From contig NW_001914950.1 of NCBI RefSeq assembly GCF_000208925.1, positions 1 through 55,914 of the forward strand: a stretch of 55,914 nucleotides of DNA, read 5' to 3'. A program made the position numbers and the translations under genes. Positions 7,960 through 17,966 of the stretch are shown here, in pieces. The notes under the pieces were generated by a model that made no database searches, was not told where the DNA came from, and saw nothing but the letters and a program-made list of their open reading frames with translations. Source of the DNA: Entamoeba histolytica HM-1:IMSS. Taxonomy: Eukaryota; Evosea; Mastigamoebida; Endamoebidae. Numbering within the stretch: position 1 is the first letter of the stretch; each line of letters starts with the position of its first letter.

Positions 7960-10900
7960 ATGTCAATTTCTATCTCATTACCTATTCTAGATAAACTCCT
8001 TAATGACCAATTTGGGACATTACAACAAGTCAGTACATTGTCACCACAAGAAATGGCTGTTCATAAAGCACTTATCTCAGGAGGTGATCAATGTTATAAG
8101 ATTATTCAATACTATTCATTAAAATGTGTTCTTATTGATAAGTCAGAAGCTGTTCCTAAAGTAAGTATTATTAATGAACCAGAATTTAAAATTACTGAAG
8201 GGTCTATTTTAACTATCCATCAAAATCATTTGAATGCTTTGATTACAGGAAATGGTAGAAATGATTTAATGTTTTATAAAATTGCTCTTGATCAATTAAG
8301 TCTTATTCTTTTCCCTGGAAGTTCTAAACAATTTAATGAAGCAGAAACATCATTTACTCAAACTCTTAAAAGTATTAATACTAAACTTCAACAAGTTGAT
8401 GAAATTGCTAAAGAAATGGTAGAATTTAAGAAACAATTTGTAGAACTTGTTAATAAAGATTTTCCAGAAACTTTATTCCAAAAGATTGTTGTTTTTATTA
8501 AGAAATTAATGTCAAATGAGTTCTTCCTTGATAGTCATTTCCATCAAATAGAAGAATTATTTATTAGTTTATTAGGATATCCAATTGACCAAATTAGATC
8601 AACATGTTTAATATTATTAAATTGTTTATATGATGGTCATCTTCATCAATTTACTAAACCATTCTTTATTGAGAAAATTTTACAAGTTGGTGATACATTA
8701 ACATTAACAAATACATTTAAACATCCATTATTTGAACATACTCTTAAAAATAATAAAGGACTTATTGCAGAAGTTACTGTGCCACAACTTCCTTCCCTTA
8801 ACGTTGATTCTCCAGTTAAAAGAACAACATTTTATATGCCATTAAATATGAATATTGGAAATACAATTCAACCAGGAGAATATGATATTGTTATTGGTAC
8901 TTTAGTTAATGGTCAATTTGTTGAATGTCAATGTTCAGGAGGAGTTATTCAAAGTAGAACAATTGTTTTACCAAATAAAGCAAAAAGCCTTTCAATTTAT
9001 GGAGTTTCAGAAATGGGATATAAACCAGAATTATTAACATCTGAATTAATGGAACAAATTGGTGCTAATACTGTTCATTTAATTAATATTAATGCATCTA
9101 AATCAAGAATATTAGAAGATGATGCATTTGCTCAACAACTAATTGAACGAGTTCATGAATTTGATGTACCAGATATTAATATTATGGTTGATTTCCCAAT
9201 GGAAATTTCAAGTTCAGTTTCAGAGTCATCTCCATATAGAGCTTTTATGTGTAAAACAGATAATAATGAATTTGCAGGAAATGGAGATTCAGTTTTTATG
9301 AATTATAGATCTATTGCATGTTGGGAAAAAGCTGTTGAAGAAATTAAAACACTTGAAACAAAATATAGAATTGATGCAGTTAGAATTACTTCAATTTGTG
9401 ATTCATTACTTCCAATTGCTGCAATGAATACAGAAACAGCAAAAGGAATAACTGGGTGTGAAGTTGATTCACAAACAATTTATGGAAATGATGCTATTAC
9501 TGTTGGATATCCAAATCCATTTTTAAGAAAATTAACACGTGATATTTGGTCAAATAATCCAGATTTCTTCTTATTTGTAGAAGCACCAGCTGAAGAATTA
9601 GTATCTTCTATTCAATCTACAGTCATTCCATTTATTGATGATCTTAATCCATTATGGTCACCTAATTTCAAGACAATGTTCCAATTAATTTGTAGTAATG
9701 ATGAAATAAAAGAATTAGAAAATTCAAAAGCACCTTATTATCCAGATAAATATCCACAAGGAACTACTTTTGCTTATCAATTCCAAGCAATGCAACCATC
9801 TCTTATTCATTTTGTTTCATCACTTCCACTTATTCCATGTTTAACTCCATTAAATTCATATGATAAAAACCATATTGAATTAAATAAAAAACGTGCATTA
9901 ATTAGAGAACGAGTTGAACATTTAATGATTTTTGGTAAAATTAAAGTTATTTCAATGTACAATATAGATGGAACAAAATCTGATAGAACTATTGGAATTA
10001 TGAGAGAACATTCTCATTCAGCAACTGCTGCTCTTGTAGCAATTAATACCATAAATAGTTCTACTACTGTTCATTTTGATCTTCATGAATTAAAATTAAA
10101 GCATGAACAACCAGATGATGCAGTATTTGAGGTTATTGATGTTGTTACTCATAAAAGAGAGTTAATGAGTTATTTTGAACTTAAAAATGAACATATTCCA
10201 ATTAAACTTGGTCCATTTGATATTGCATGTTTCCAATTCTCATTATATAAACCACATGCAAATGTTAGAGTTGCACTTGAACATCAAGAATGTTCTATTA
10301 GAAGATGTATGCAATTACTTCAATCTGGAGAATCTGCTGTTGGAAATAGTATTTTTGAAGAAATATTTACTGATTTAAAAGAAAATAAAGCTAAAGACCT
10401 TTCTAAATATCTTCAAACATTACAAAAATCTTTAAAGGATGGAGCTGCTAAAAATGAACAAAACAAACTTGCAGATTTAGTTCAAGAATTATTTTATCAA
10501 ATTAATATTATTGATGGGTTAAGAAATCGTAAAATTCCAATAATTGGAATAAATACTTTACAAACTATTTCTAGAGAATCTTCTGTTGCTGGAGAAATTT
10601 GTAGAATTGCATTAGAAAAGAATAAATTAGGAACAATTGTTTTTGTTACACCAGAATTAGGAAGGTTTTCTACTATTGGAGGAATTGGTGTTCTTATTAA
10701 TGAATTAACAAAAACAATGGCAGAATTAGGTTGTGAGATTGTTGTTATTTCACCATATTATAATATGAATAAAAAAGGTCAACAAGGTTATTTAAAGAAT
10801 GAAGGAATTCAACAAATTGGAAGTGTTACTGTTGAAGTTGCACATGAACCTGTTAGTTGTGGTGTTCATTATGGAAGAGAAAATAACGTTGATTTATATT

Positions 10901-12087
10901 TCCTTCATAATTATGATAATTTCCCAATGGCTTATCCACCATTTAATGCAGAAAGACATTTAAGGTCTGCAGTATTATTAGGTAAATCATCATTACAATT
11001 ATTATGTGATAAAGGAATTCATCCATCATTAATTATTACTAATGATTGGTTTACAGGAATGGTTCCTGCTTATGCCAAATATGGATTTGGAGATTATTTC
11101 AAACAATGTACTTTCTTCCATATAGTTCATAATTTAGAAAAAGGATATATTGGAGATTTATATCCAGATACAGACTTATCTTATATTCATGAACTTCCTG
11201 GAGAATTAGTTAATAATCCAGGACCAACTGCTTTAAATATGTCAATGTGTGCATTAAAATGTAGTGATAACTGGGGAACAGTTAGTAAAAGTTATATGCA
11301 AGATGCTCTTAAAGGATCACCATTATCATATCATTTAAGACAATTCCCACATCCATTTGCTTGTAGTAATGGTATTTCAGTTGTTCATAGAACAGAAGCA
11401 TTAAAGAAAATATCACCAACATTAGATCATTGGGAGTGTAAAAGAAGATTACAACAAAAGTATTTTAATAATGTTGATGATAGTATTCCATTATTTGGAT
11501 TTGTTGGAAGAATTTGTGAACAAAAAGGTGTTTTCTTATTATTAGATGCAATTTGGTCATTAGTTAAAGAAACAAATGGAAAATGTCAATTTATTATTGG
11601 AGGTATGGCTCCAATGGATGATCCATATGCCGTTGCTTGTTCAATGAAAATGAAAGAAATGAGACAAACATTCCCACAATGTTTTTGGTGTGATCCAACT
11701 GCATTCTTTACTGATGGACCATTAATGAATATGGGATGTGATTTTACATGTATGCCAAGTATGTTTGAACCAAGTGGATTAGTACAACAAGAATCATTCT
11801 TAGGTGGAACACCAGTTATTGCATTCCAAACAGGAGGATTAAAAGATACTGTTTTTGAATATAATCCAATAGATAAAACAGGAAATGGGTTTGTATTCCA
11901 AGGATTTGCACATGGAGATCTTGTTTTTGCAATTCAACGAGCAATTAAAATTTTCCAAAATCCTGAAGAATATAAAGTATTAAGAAGTAATGCTGCCAAG
12001 TCAGTTTTAGATTTAACAGATGTTGCAATTGCATGGGGAACTGAATTTGGTAGATTAAAGAAAAAAGTCTTTGTTTTTGAACTTTAA
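7960..12087 (+). CDS. Glycogen (starch-type) synthase, GT5, with amylase-like N-terminal region
   Basis: 1375 residues, single exon. Residues about 890-1375 are a GT5 glycogen/starch synthase: TIVFVTPELGRFSTIGGIG at its start, TNDWFTGMVPAY, FHIVHNLEKGYIGDL, GFVGRICEQKG, and the donor-site SMFEPSGLVQQE with GGTPVIAFQTGGL. It should elongate alpha-1,4-glucan from a nucleotide-glucose in the cytosol. The usual KTGG lysine near the GT5 start is Thr here. Residues about 340-720 resemble a GH13/debranching-type barrel (YGVSEMGY, YRIDAVRITS, FFLFVEAPAEE); where debranching enzymes have VRIDN this has VRITS, so the nucleophile appears lost. The first 330 residues contain helical sequence and a beta-rich stretch of unknown role. 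Bacterial GT5 enzymes are about 480 residues, so the extension is large. Confidence 0.85.
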   Translation: MSISISLPILDKLLNDQFGTLQQVSTLSPQEMAVHKALISGGDQCYKIIQYYSLKCVLIDKSEAVPKVSIINEPEFKITEGSILTIHQNHLNALITGNGRNDLMFYKIALDQLSLILFPGSSKQFNEAETSFTQTLKSINTKLQQVDEIAKEMVEFKKQFVELVNKDFPETLFQKIVVFIKKLMSNEFFLDSHFHQIEELFISLLGYPIDQIRSTCLILLNCLYDGHLHQFTKPFFIEKILQVGDTLTLTNTFKHPLFEHTLKNNKGLIAEVTVPQLPSLNVDSPVKRTTFYMPLNMNIGNTIQPGEYDIVIGTLVNGQFVECQCSGGVIQSRTIVLPNKAKSLSIYGVSEMGYKPELLTSELMEQIGANTVHLININASKSRILEDDAFAQQLIERVHEFDVPDINIMVDFPMEISSSVSESSPYRAFMCKTDNNEFAGNGDSVFMNYRSIACWEKAVEEIKTLETKYRIDAVRITSICDSLLPIAAMNTETAKGITGCEVDSQTIYGNDAITVGYPNPFLRKLTRDIWSNNPDFFLFVEAPAEELVSSIQSTVIPFIDDLNPLWSPNFKTMFQLICSNDEIKELENSKAPYYPDKYPQGTTFAYQFQAMQPSLIHFVSSLPLIPCLTPLNSYDKNHIELNKKRALIRERVEHLMIFGKIKVISMYNIDGTKSDRTIGIMREHSHSATAALVAINTINSSTTVHFDLHELKLKHEQPDDAVFEVIDVVTHKRELMSYFELKNEHIPIKLGPFDIACFQFSLYKPHANVRVALEHQECSIRRCMQLLQSGESAVGNSIFEEIFTDLKENKAKDLSKYLQTLQKSLKDGAAKNEQNKLADLVQELFYQINIIDGLRNRKIPIIGINTLQTISRESSVAGEICRIALEKNKLGTIVFVTPELGRFSTIGGIGVLINELTKTMAELGCEIVVISPYYNMNKKGQQGYLKNEGIQQIGSVTVEVAHEPVSCGVHYGRENNVDLYFLHNYDNFPMAYPPFNAERHLRSAVLLGKSSLQLLCDKGIHPSLIITNDWFTGMVPAYAKYGFGDYFKQCTFFHIVHNLEKGYIGDLYPDTDLSYIHELPGELVNNPGPTALNMSMCALKCSDNWGTVSKSYMQDALKGSPLSYHLRQFPHPFACSNGISVVHRTEALKKISPTLDHWECKRRLQQKYFNNVDDSIPLFGFVGRICEQKGVFLLLDAIWSLVKETNGKCQFIIGGMAPMDDPYAVACSMKMKEMRQTFPQCFWCDPTAFFTDGPLMNMGCDFTCMPSMFEPSGLVQQESFLGGTPVIAFQTGGLKDTVFEYNPIDKTGNGFVFQGFAHGDLVFAIQRAIKIFQNPEEYKVLRSNAAKSVLDLTDVAIAWGTEFGRLKKKVFVFEL

Positions 12088-12209
12088 AAACAAAAGAAAG
12101 GAGGAATTAAAAAGAATTTAAATTAAATTTTAGCAAATGAAGAATTTAATGAATAATTACATTTTATTTTACTATTTCTACCTCTTTAAATCTAAATAAC
12201 ACATTTTTA

Positions 12210-13534
12210 TCAATCATCACAAAGGATAATTAGCTTCAATGCTAAATCAAATATTGTTGCAGAATAACAAATTTTACCTACTGATTGTTTATATGGTGAA
12301 CAATTTGATAAAATATCTGATACTTCTCTTTGACAATGTAAATCAGAATTACCTATAATCCATGCAACATGTTGAAGTAATTCATCACCATCAGGAATAG
12401 AAGATAATAATTTTGGAATACTCGAAACAATTTCATCTACTTTTTTAAAAATGTCAGTTGGAATGAATAATAAATTTAATTCATTACACATGGAAATTAA
12501 TTGATTAAAATTACCATCCCATTGAGAATTTCCTTTATATTTTTCTTTAATAATTTTACAATGTGAAAAATATGTTGGATAATCAAATGGTAAAGGAATG
12601 GTTTTATAATATAATCGTGGAAATGCTACTATTTCAATTAATCTATCTAAAATATCACTACCACCAATAAATCCTATTTTATTATCTTTAATAATTCTTT
12701 TACGAATATTTCTTAATTCATTCATAATAGCTTTACTTTGAATTGGTTTTAATACTAATCGTTTTATATCTTCCCAATAAGGAGATCTATAATCCCAAAA
12801 CCAATAATTAAAATGTTCTATTAAATCAGGAGAAAATATAAATTTTCTTTCACTTGTTTTCTCAATTTTAATTATAACATCAACCAATATTGTTTTTAAT
12901 ACCTTTGTACGAGGATTTGTTAATGTTAAATATTTTGTGAATACTTCATCATAATGTTGTTTTGCAGAATATAAATTCTTATTTAGTTTCTATAATATAA
13001 TTATATATTTTATTGTTTTTATTAATTGAATTAAATAAAGATACAAACATTCATAAATTCTTTACGTGGAATTTCTATTTCATCTTTTTTTAATAACCTA
13101 ATTGGAGATATAAAGAATTTTTTTATTTCAATAACAAAATATGATTTTTCTAACATAGAAATAACAACAGATAAGATTTCAGAATGTTGTTTAATAATAT
13201 TAAAATCATACGCTAATACATTTTTTTGAAACTTAAACCGTTTTAATTGTGTTATATAATAATTGTCACTAGCTTGTTTCATTTCTCTTTGTTGAGCTAT
13301 AAAATATGTTAAACTTTCTTTTTTCATTTGTTGATTAGCATCAAACATTTGTTCTTTAACTTTTTGATCAGCTTTAATGATTTGATCCATTAGCCTAACA
13401 CAAATAACTTTTAATTTAACTAATTTAGTTAAATATTTTTGTTTTGTACTTTCATCAAGTTTTATCTTTTTTGAAGTAATTGGAAGAAGTGGAGTAACTT
13501 TAGGAAACAAATAGTCATTAGGGAATGTCTCCAT
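12210..13534 (-). CDS. VPS9-like (Rab5 GEF-type) protein, two exons
   Basis: Exons 13534-13049 and 12989-12210 are joined across a 59-nt intron (13048-12990) that starts GTTTGTAT and ends TATAG, phase 0, giving 421 residues. The N-terminal half is helical and Lys-rich, with a possible BAR-like or simple coiled-coil helix set. The last 70 residues fit the end of a VPS9 domain: DGDELLQHVAWIIGNSDLH, then ISAT-like packing with VGKICYSATIFDLALKLI, matching the family pattern of an acidic D-x-LLP, then GE-x-x-Y-x-x-T and an aromatic/aliphatic helix. VPS9 proteins exchange nucleotide on Rab5-type GTPases at endosomes. The likeness is weak before residue 330 and the assignment is tentative. Confidence 0.5.
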
Positions 13535-13932
13535 TGTTTCTTCACCAATTTTTTCTTAGTTCCTTATTTTCGGCTTAATCTCATGTTATTCTTTTTATTC
13601 ATTTCAAATTCATTGTAAAATAAATGCTTTTTAATGTTATATTTAACAAAAAAAAAATAATGATTTATTCTGTTATTAATAACAAAAAACAGAATTACAA
13701 ATAAAAAAGTGGTTGTTATAAATCAAAAATAGATAAAAAACTCGATAAAGTATTTTTAATATTATAAATCAATAAAAATTCCAAAATTTTTGACAAACGT
13801 CTTATTAATTTGGGTGTATTTTCAATTGATTCAAAGAGAAATATTCTAACAATAAAAATATTTTTCTTATTTTTGAACGAAAAAATATCAAAAAAAAAAT
13901 AATTTTAAATACTTATCAATCAATCAAGAGTA
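13535..13932. other. Divergent intergenic spacer
   Basis: About 400 A+T-rich bases between two divergently transcribed genes. A GAAC lies at about 13876 with A-runs after it, some 55 bases before the plus-strand start. No coding sequence or RNA gene seen. Confidence 0.55.
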
Positions 13933-14475
13933 ATGAATATGGTTAACAACAATAAAAGAAGAAGATATCGGTTAACAAATAACCTATGTGATGCTTATGC
14001 ATTTTTATTAGCTCTTTTATCAAAAAGTTGTTCAATTAAAGTGAGTAAACCAAGACATAAAACAATGATAACACATGAATTTATAAAAATATCAGAAATA
14101 GTATTTGGTAATGGTGATGGAATTGATGTAAGTGCTTTTGTTAAATTAAGAGAAGAGGAATTAGTAAATGATTTTGTAAAAAAAGGGTTACAAGAACAAA
14201 GAGCTAAAAGAAGAATGCAAGACCAAAGAAGACTTGAATGTTTTCATTTAGTTATTGATATTCTTTCAGAAAAAAATATCTTTGTTTCATGTGAAATTGA
14301 AGAAAATGCAGGTATTGATGGAAAAATAAATATTTTTCAAAATCAACAATTAGTTTATTCAAATGAATCAATCAAAAAATATGGTCCATTTGTAACTGAT
14401 TATATCCAAAATAAACTTGGAACTATGAAGACTGTATTATTCAATGTTGGTGAATTATATAGATTACTCAATTAA
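13933..14475 (+). CDS. Hypothetical protein, paralogue of the gene at 17074
   Basis: 180 residues, basic, no signal peptide or membrane segment. I do not recognise a named family. It aligns by eye along most of its length with the 192-residue protein at 17074: AFLLALLSKSCSIKV against AVLIALLNKKYDIVV, then TMITHEFIKI against SVITRQVVKV, then HLVIDILSEKNIFVS against HFLIDLLENEGYFFNS. The two also share a charged central helix (LQEQRAKRRMQDQRR here). The pattern suggests a compact helix-rich protein with a short beta segment near the C-terminus. An ATG three codons in (13939) is an alternative start. Confidence 0.75.
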   Translation: MNMVNNNKRRRYRLTNNLCDAYAFLLALLSKSCSIKVSKPRHKTMITHEFIKISEIVFGNGDGIDVSAFVKLREEELVNDFVKKGLQEQRAKRRMQDQRRLECFHLVIDILSEKNIFVSCEIEENAGIDGKINIFQNQQLVYSNESIKKYGPFVTDYIQNKLGTMKTVLFNVGELYRLLN

Positions 14476-14574
14476 TTTATTTATTTGTACCAAAACTTAA
14501 TAAAAATAAAAAAAAAACATTATCATTTAAAACAAATAACAATTTGATATTTTTTTTTAAAAAAAAAGTATATT

Positions 14575-16269
14575 TTACACCATTTGTGAATGTAGAAAAT
14601 TTTGAATAATATTCATTGGTGGAATAATATATGGAATATGTTGTGAAATAGCCATTGCTTCAATAGTCTCTGTTAATGCTCTAAATTTTATATAATTTAT
14701 ATTACCATTTAAAAATGATTCCATTTCTTTAAATGAAATAACATCTTTTAAAAAAATAGAAATAATAGGAACTCTAGGAGATTCTAAAGGAATTTTTTTC
14801 ATTGCATTTCTGTACCTACAAAGATTTCTTTGTATTGAAAATAAATCATAAATTTTACTATACATTAATTTTTTTCCTTTTTTTAATCCATCAAATTGTT
14901 CTTTACATGAAATTGACTGTTTTACAATAACTGAAAAAATAAGATGTCCCATATTTAAATCATATAAATCAATACAACATTGTGCAACTTTAATAAAATA
15001 TTTAAAAGCTTCAGTAGTAGTCATAATTTTAATAAAGAAATCTTCTAATTTATTAAGTGCTTTAATATAATTTTGAAAATATTCAGAACCATCACTATTT
15101 ATTAAATCAATTAATGGAATTTTTTTAAATTCATTAACATCATAAACAACAAGTTGTTCAGCAATAATTTTATAATCAATATTCATAAAACTATCAATAC
15201 TAATAAAACCAATTTTAGCATTTTCACTTTCAAAAATATTTAGTGGATCACCTGATTTGGTTCTAGTTAATTTAGGACGACTTTCTTCTTTAGGTGTTTC
15301 TGAAGGAGGATGAGAAGAAATAGAAAGTGCTTTCTTTCTTCTTGTTTGTTTTTTTTCAACTTTCTTAAATAAAGATTTTGTAGAAATTGGATTTTTAAAT
15401 CCAGAAGTTTTATTTGATAATATTTCTTTTATATTTGTAATAAATTGTGAAGAATAAATAGGTGAAGTAAACATTTGATTTATTTCTATTTTTTGTTCAT
15501 TAGATAAAAGAAATATTTGATATTTTAAAAATATTTCTATCACACTTTCAATTCTATTTTGAACATTTTCTAAATATGTTTTAGGATATTTTTCTTCATT
15601 TTTTAATTGATTTGAATATTCATTATGAATATATTTAAATTGATTAACAATATATGTTGATTGACAGAGAAGATTTCCAGTAAATGCAAATATTTGAATA
15701 AATTCTGTTGAAGCATATGGATCAAATAATTGCTGAAAGAACTTTTCAGTAGTAATTTGAATAATATAACCATCATCATCAAAAATTGGATCACCTTCAA
15801 ATGAAAAAATTTCATCAATATTTGAAACAACATGAGAAACAAATATTTCACATTCAATAGGTAATGTTTTAGTTCGCTCAAATGTAAGAAATTGAAGTTT
15901 TTTTGGTTGTTCATTAGTTTCTTTAATTTTTCTTGCAAGACTTTCAAAAATAATTTTTCTATTTTTTTCCATTCTCCAAACTGTCATTCTAATATCAGGT
16001 GAAAATACTTCATTTTCATTTCTTATTAATACAAAATCATTTTCACTAAATAATTGTAATAATTTAGCATATTCAAATGAATCAGCTGTTAAATCAACTA
16101 CTTTAAATACTATTTGATTTGACGTTAATCCTTCTGAATTTCTATCTAGCAAACTATTTGCTGATTTTTCAAATACATCTAAAACTTTACTTAATGATTT
16201 TGTAATATTTACTCTTTTACTTCTTTTTTTTAAAGCTGGTTGAATATCAGCTGGTGTAGATGATTTCAT
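14575..16269 (-). CDS. RasGEF (CDC25-homology) protein
   Basis: 564 residues, single exon. The C-terminal 220 residues form a RasGEF domain: IIAEQLVVYDVNEFKKIPL at its start, then FIKVAQCCIDLYDLNMGHLIF, RYRNAMKKIPLESPRVPII, FLKDV and a closing HIPYIIPPMNIIQNFL, which is the family's usual end. It should load a Ras-type GTPase with GTP at a membrane. Residues about 40-320 hold helical regions that may be an REM-like module, though I cannot match it firmly. Residues about 300-345 are a Lys/Ser/Pro-rich linker with RRKKALSISSHPPSETPK, a likely phosphorylated hinge. It is one of two RasGEF genes in the window. Confidence 0.82.
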   Translation of the reverse strand: MKSSTPADIQPALKKRSKRVNITKSLSKVLDVFEKSANSLLDRNSEGLTSNQIVFKVVDLTADSFEYAKLLQLFSENDFVLIRNENEVFSPDIRMTVWRMEKNRKIIFESLARKIKETNEQPKKLQFLTFERTKTLPIECEIFVSHVVSNIDEIFSFEGDPIFDDDGYIIQITTEKFFQQLFDPYASTEFIQIFAFTGNLLCQSTYIVNQFKYIHNEYSNQLKNEEKYPKTYLENVQNRIESVIEIFLKYQIFLLSNEQKIEINQMFTSPIYSSQFITNIKEILSNKTSGFKNPISTKSLFKKVEKKQTRRKKALSISSHPPSETPKEESRPKLTRTKSGDPLNIFESENAKIGFISIDSFMNIDYKIIAEQLVVYDVNEFKKIPLIDLINSDGSEYFQNYIKALNKLEDFFIKIMTTTEAFKYFIKVAQCCIDLYDLNMGHLIFSVIVKQSISCKEQFDGLKKGKKLMYSKIYDLFSIQRNLCRYRNAMKKIPLESPRVPIISIFLKDVISFKEMESFLNGNINYIKFRALTETIEAMAISQHIPYIIPPMNIIQNFLHSQMV

Positions 16270-17073
16270 TTAAATAAATAAAGATGTTGTTTTTTTTTAT
16301 TTATAAAAAGGTGGGTTAAAAGTTTTGAAAATATCCAGTCATTTTAAATTTTCTTTTTCTTTCTATTTTTATTCTATTCTTGTTTTTTTTTTTAGAAGTT
16401 TCTTTTTACTGACACTCCATTGAAAAAAGTGTTTTTTTTCGATGATGAATTAAAAAACGATAAAAAAAATTAGTTTTAATAACATGACTTATAAATTATT
16501 CCTCTTCTTAAATGTTTTAACCTTTCTCATAGAATTTGACATTGTGTATTTGGATTATCTTATATCCATTTTATTATACATCATTTCGCACAATCTCTAT
16601 CATTAAATAATGATAATGTCAACAACAATAAAGAATTATATGATATTGGATAAGAGTAAATTATCAATTCCTTAAAGAAGTTATAATCCAAAAACAAAAA
16701 TAAGTATCTGGCTAAAAAAAAAAATAACATTTAATAACATTATTTAAGGAATATTATTTTTATAGATGAACATTATTCATGAAAAATCGAGACTAAAAAT
16801 AGAACTACTGAACATTTTTAATAATTTTTACTTGAGAGAATCAGACAAAAATAAATAATTTCAAAACCGTTTATTCAATTAGTAAAAATAACTCCCTTCA
16901 TCCTCTATTTTTTTTTTTTTGATGACACATAACTATTTGGCGCCAAATCAGATTATGTAGGAAGAATATTCCATGTAATAAGTAAATAGAACGACTGTTA
17001 AACACACTATGATTGTAGTTTTATTTGAAGAATATTTATGAGATTTAAGTGATTGAACTAATAAAAAAGATTG
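16270..17073. other. Intergenic spacer with GC palindrome
   Basis: About 800 A+T-rich bases between divergent genes. A 39-codon frame from ATG 16484 encodes a hydrophobic peptide, which I do not count as a gene. The notable element is the palindrome at 16935-16948. Confidence 0.5.
16935..16948. promoter_or_regulatory. ATTTGGCGCCAAAT palindrome
   Basis: A perfect 14-base palindrome with a GGCGCC core, in a neighbourhood that is nearly all A and T, 126 bases before the ATG at 17074. The half-site TTTGGCGC matches the E2F/DP consensus TTTSGCGC read from both strands. The sequence is seen; binding by an E2F-like factor is inference. Confidence 0.5.
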
Positions 17074-17652
17074 ATGTCTTCAGAACCACTTCACAAAGTC
17101 TCTGATTCACAACGTTTGGCTGAACGATATCAAACAATAAGAGATTATTTAGCATATCAACAAGCTGTATTAATAGCATTATTAAATAAAAAATATGATA
17201 TTGTTGTAGAAAGAGCAACAAAAAAATCAGTAATAACAAGACAAGTTGTTAAAGTAATACAAGTATCAATAGGAAAAACCCAAATTGATGTATTAGAGAT
17301 TATAAATAAGCGTTGTAAAGCGCTTATGGAAATAGATATTTATAATGGTGTAGTACATGAAACTGCATATCGTAGATTTATTACAAACAAATCAATTGAA
17401 AATCATCATTTTTTAATTGACCTTTTAGAGAATGAAGGTTATTTCTTTAATTCATCTTATTCATCAGGAAAAAACAATTCTAAAAAAATGCAAACTGTTT
17501 TACAAATTTTTAAAGATGGTATCTGTCTTCTTAATAAAGAAGATATTACTAAAAAAGGAATAAGTCTTAGTAATTATTTATCTCAACAAACTTTAAAAGA
17601 AAAGTCATTTTTAATTAATAAAAATGATCCTATTTTATCATCTATGTTATAA
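17074..17652 (+). CDS. Hypothetical protein, paralogue of the gene at 13933
   Basis: 192 residues; the first real ATG is at 17074, directly after a TTG codon. Related to the protein at 13933 (see there) but with a different C-terminus that is Ser/Lys-rich (SYSSGKNNSKK) and ends LSSML. The N-terminal 70 residues are helical, with RYQTIRDYLAYQQAVLIALL, followed by a short basic stretch. No membrane segment or signal peptide. The GC palindrome at 16935 is the nearest regulatory candidate. The pair flanks a RasGEF gene on the opposite strand, so the duplication is not a simple direct tandem. Function unknown. Confidence 0.75.
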   Translation: MSSEPLHKVSDSQRLAERYQTIRDYLAYQQAVLIALLNKKYDIVVERATKKSVITRQVVKVIQVSIGKTQIDVLEIINKRCKALMEIDIYNGVVHETAYRRFITNKSIENHHFLIDLLENEGYFFNSSYSSGKNNSKKMQTVLQIFKDGICLLNKEDITKKGISLSNYLSQQTLKEKSFLINKNDPILSSML

Positions 17653-17966
17653 TTCATTTGTTTATTTTTTAATTTATTTAAATTCAAACTAATCAATTAC
17701 TCAAATTAATACTTTTAACATATTTTTTTTATTCTAAATACTTTTTTATTCTTCTTTCTTTTAATAAAAATTTTCATTTGAATATTAAGAAGAGTTGGAG
17801 TAAAATAGAGAATAATTATTTAAAATATATGTTAATAAAAAGAATATTATTCTAAAAAAAAAAAGAATAAATCAAATTTAAACAATAAAATTTCTAAAAA
17901 TCAACATTAAAAAATAAAAAATAAAAGAAAAAAATAAAAAAGAACTGAAAAAAGGTTATAATATCA
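17653..17966. other. Intergenic spacer
   Basis: About 310 bases, mostly A-runs and T-runs. An AAGAACTG (GAAC) at about 17940 lies some 25 bases before the next ATG. Nothing else seen. Confidence 0.5.

Noticed and set aside
16484..16603. 39-codon hydrophobic frame
   Set aside because: Short, A/T-driven composition, no signal of conservation.
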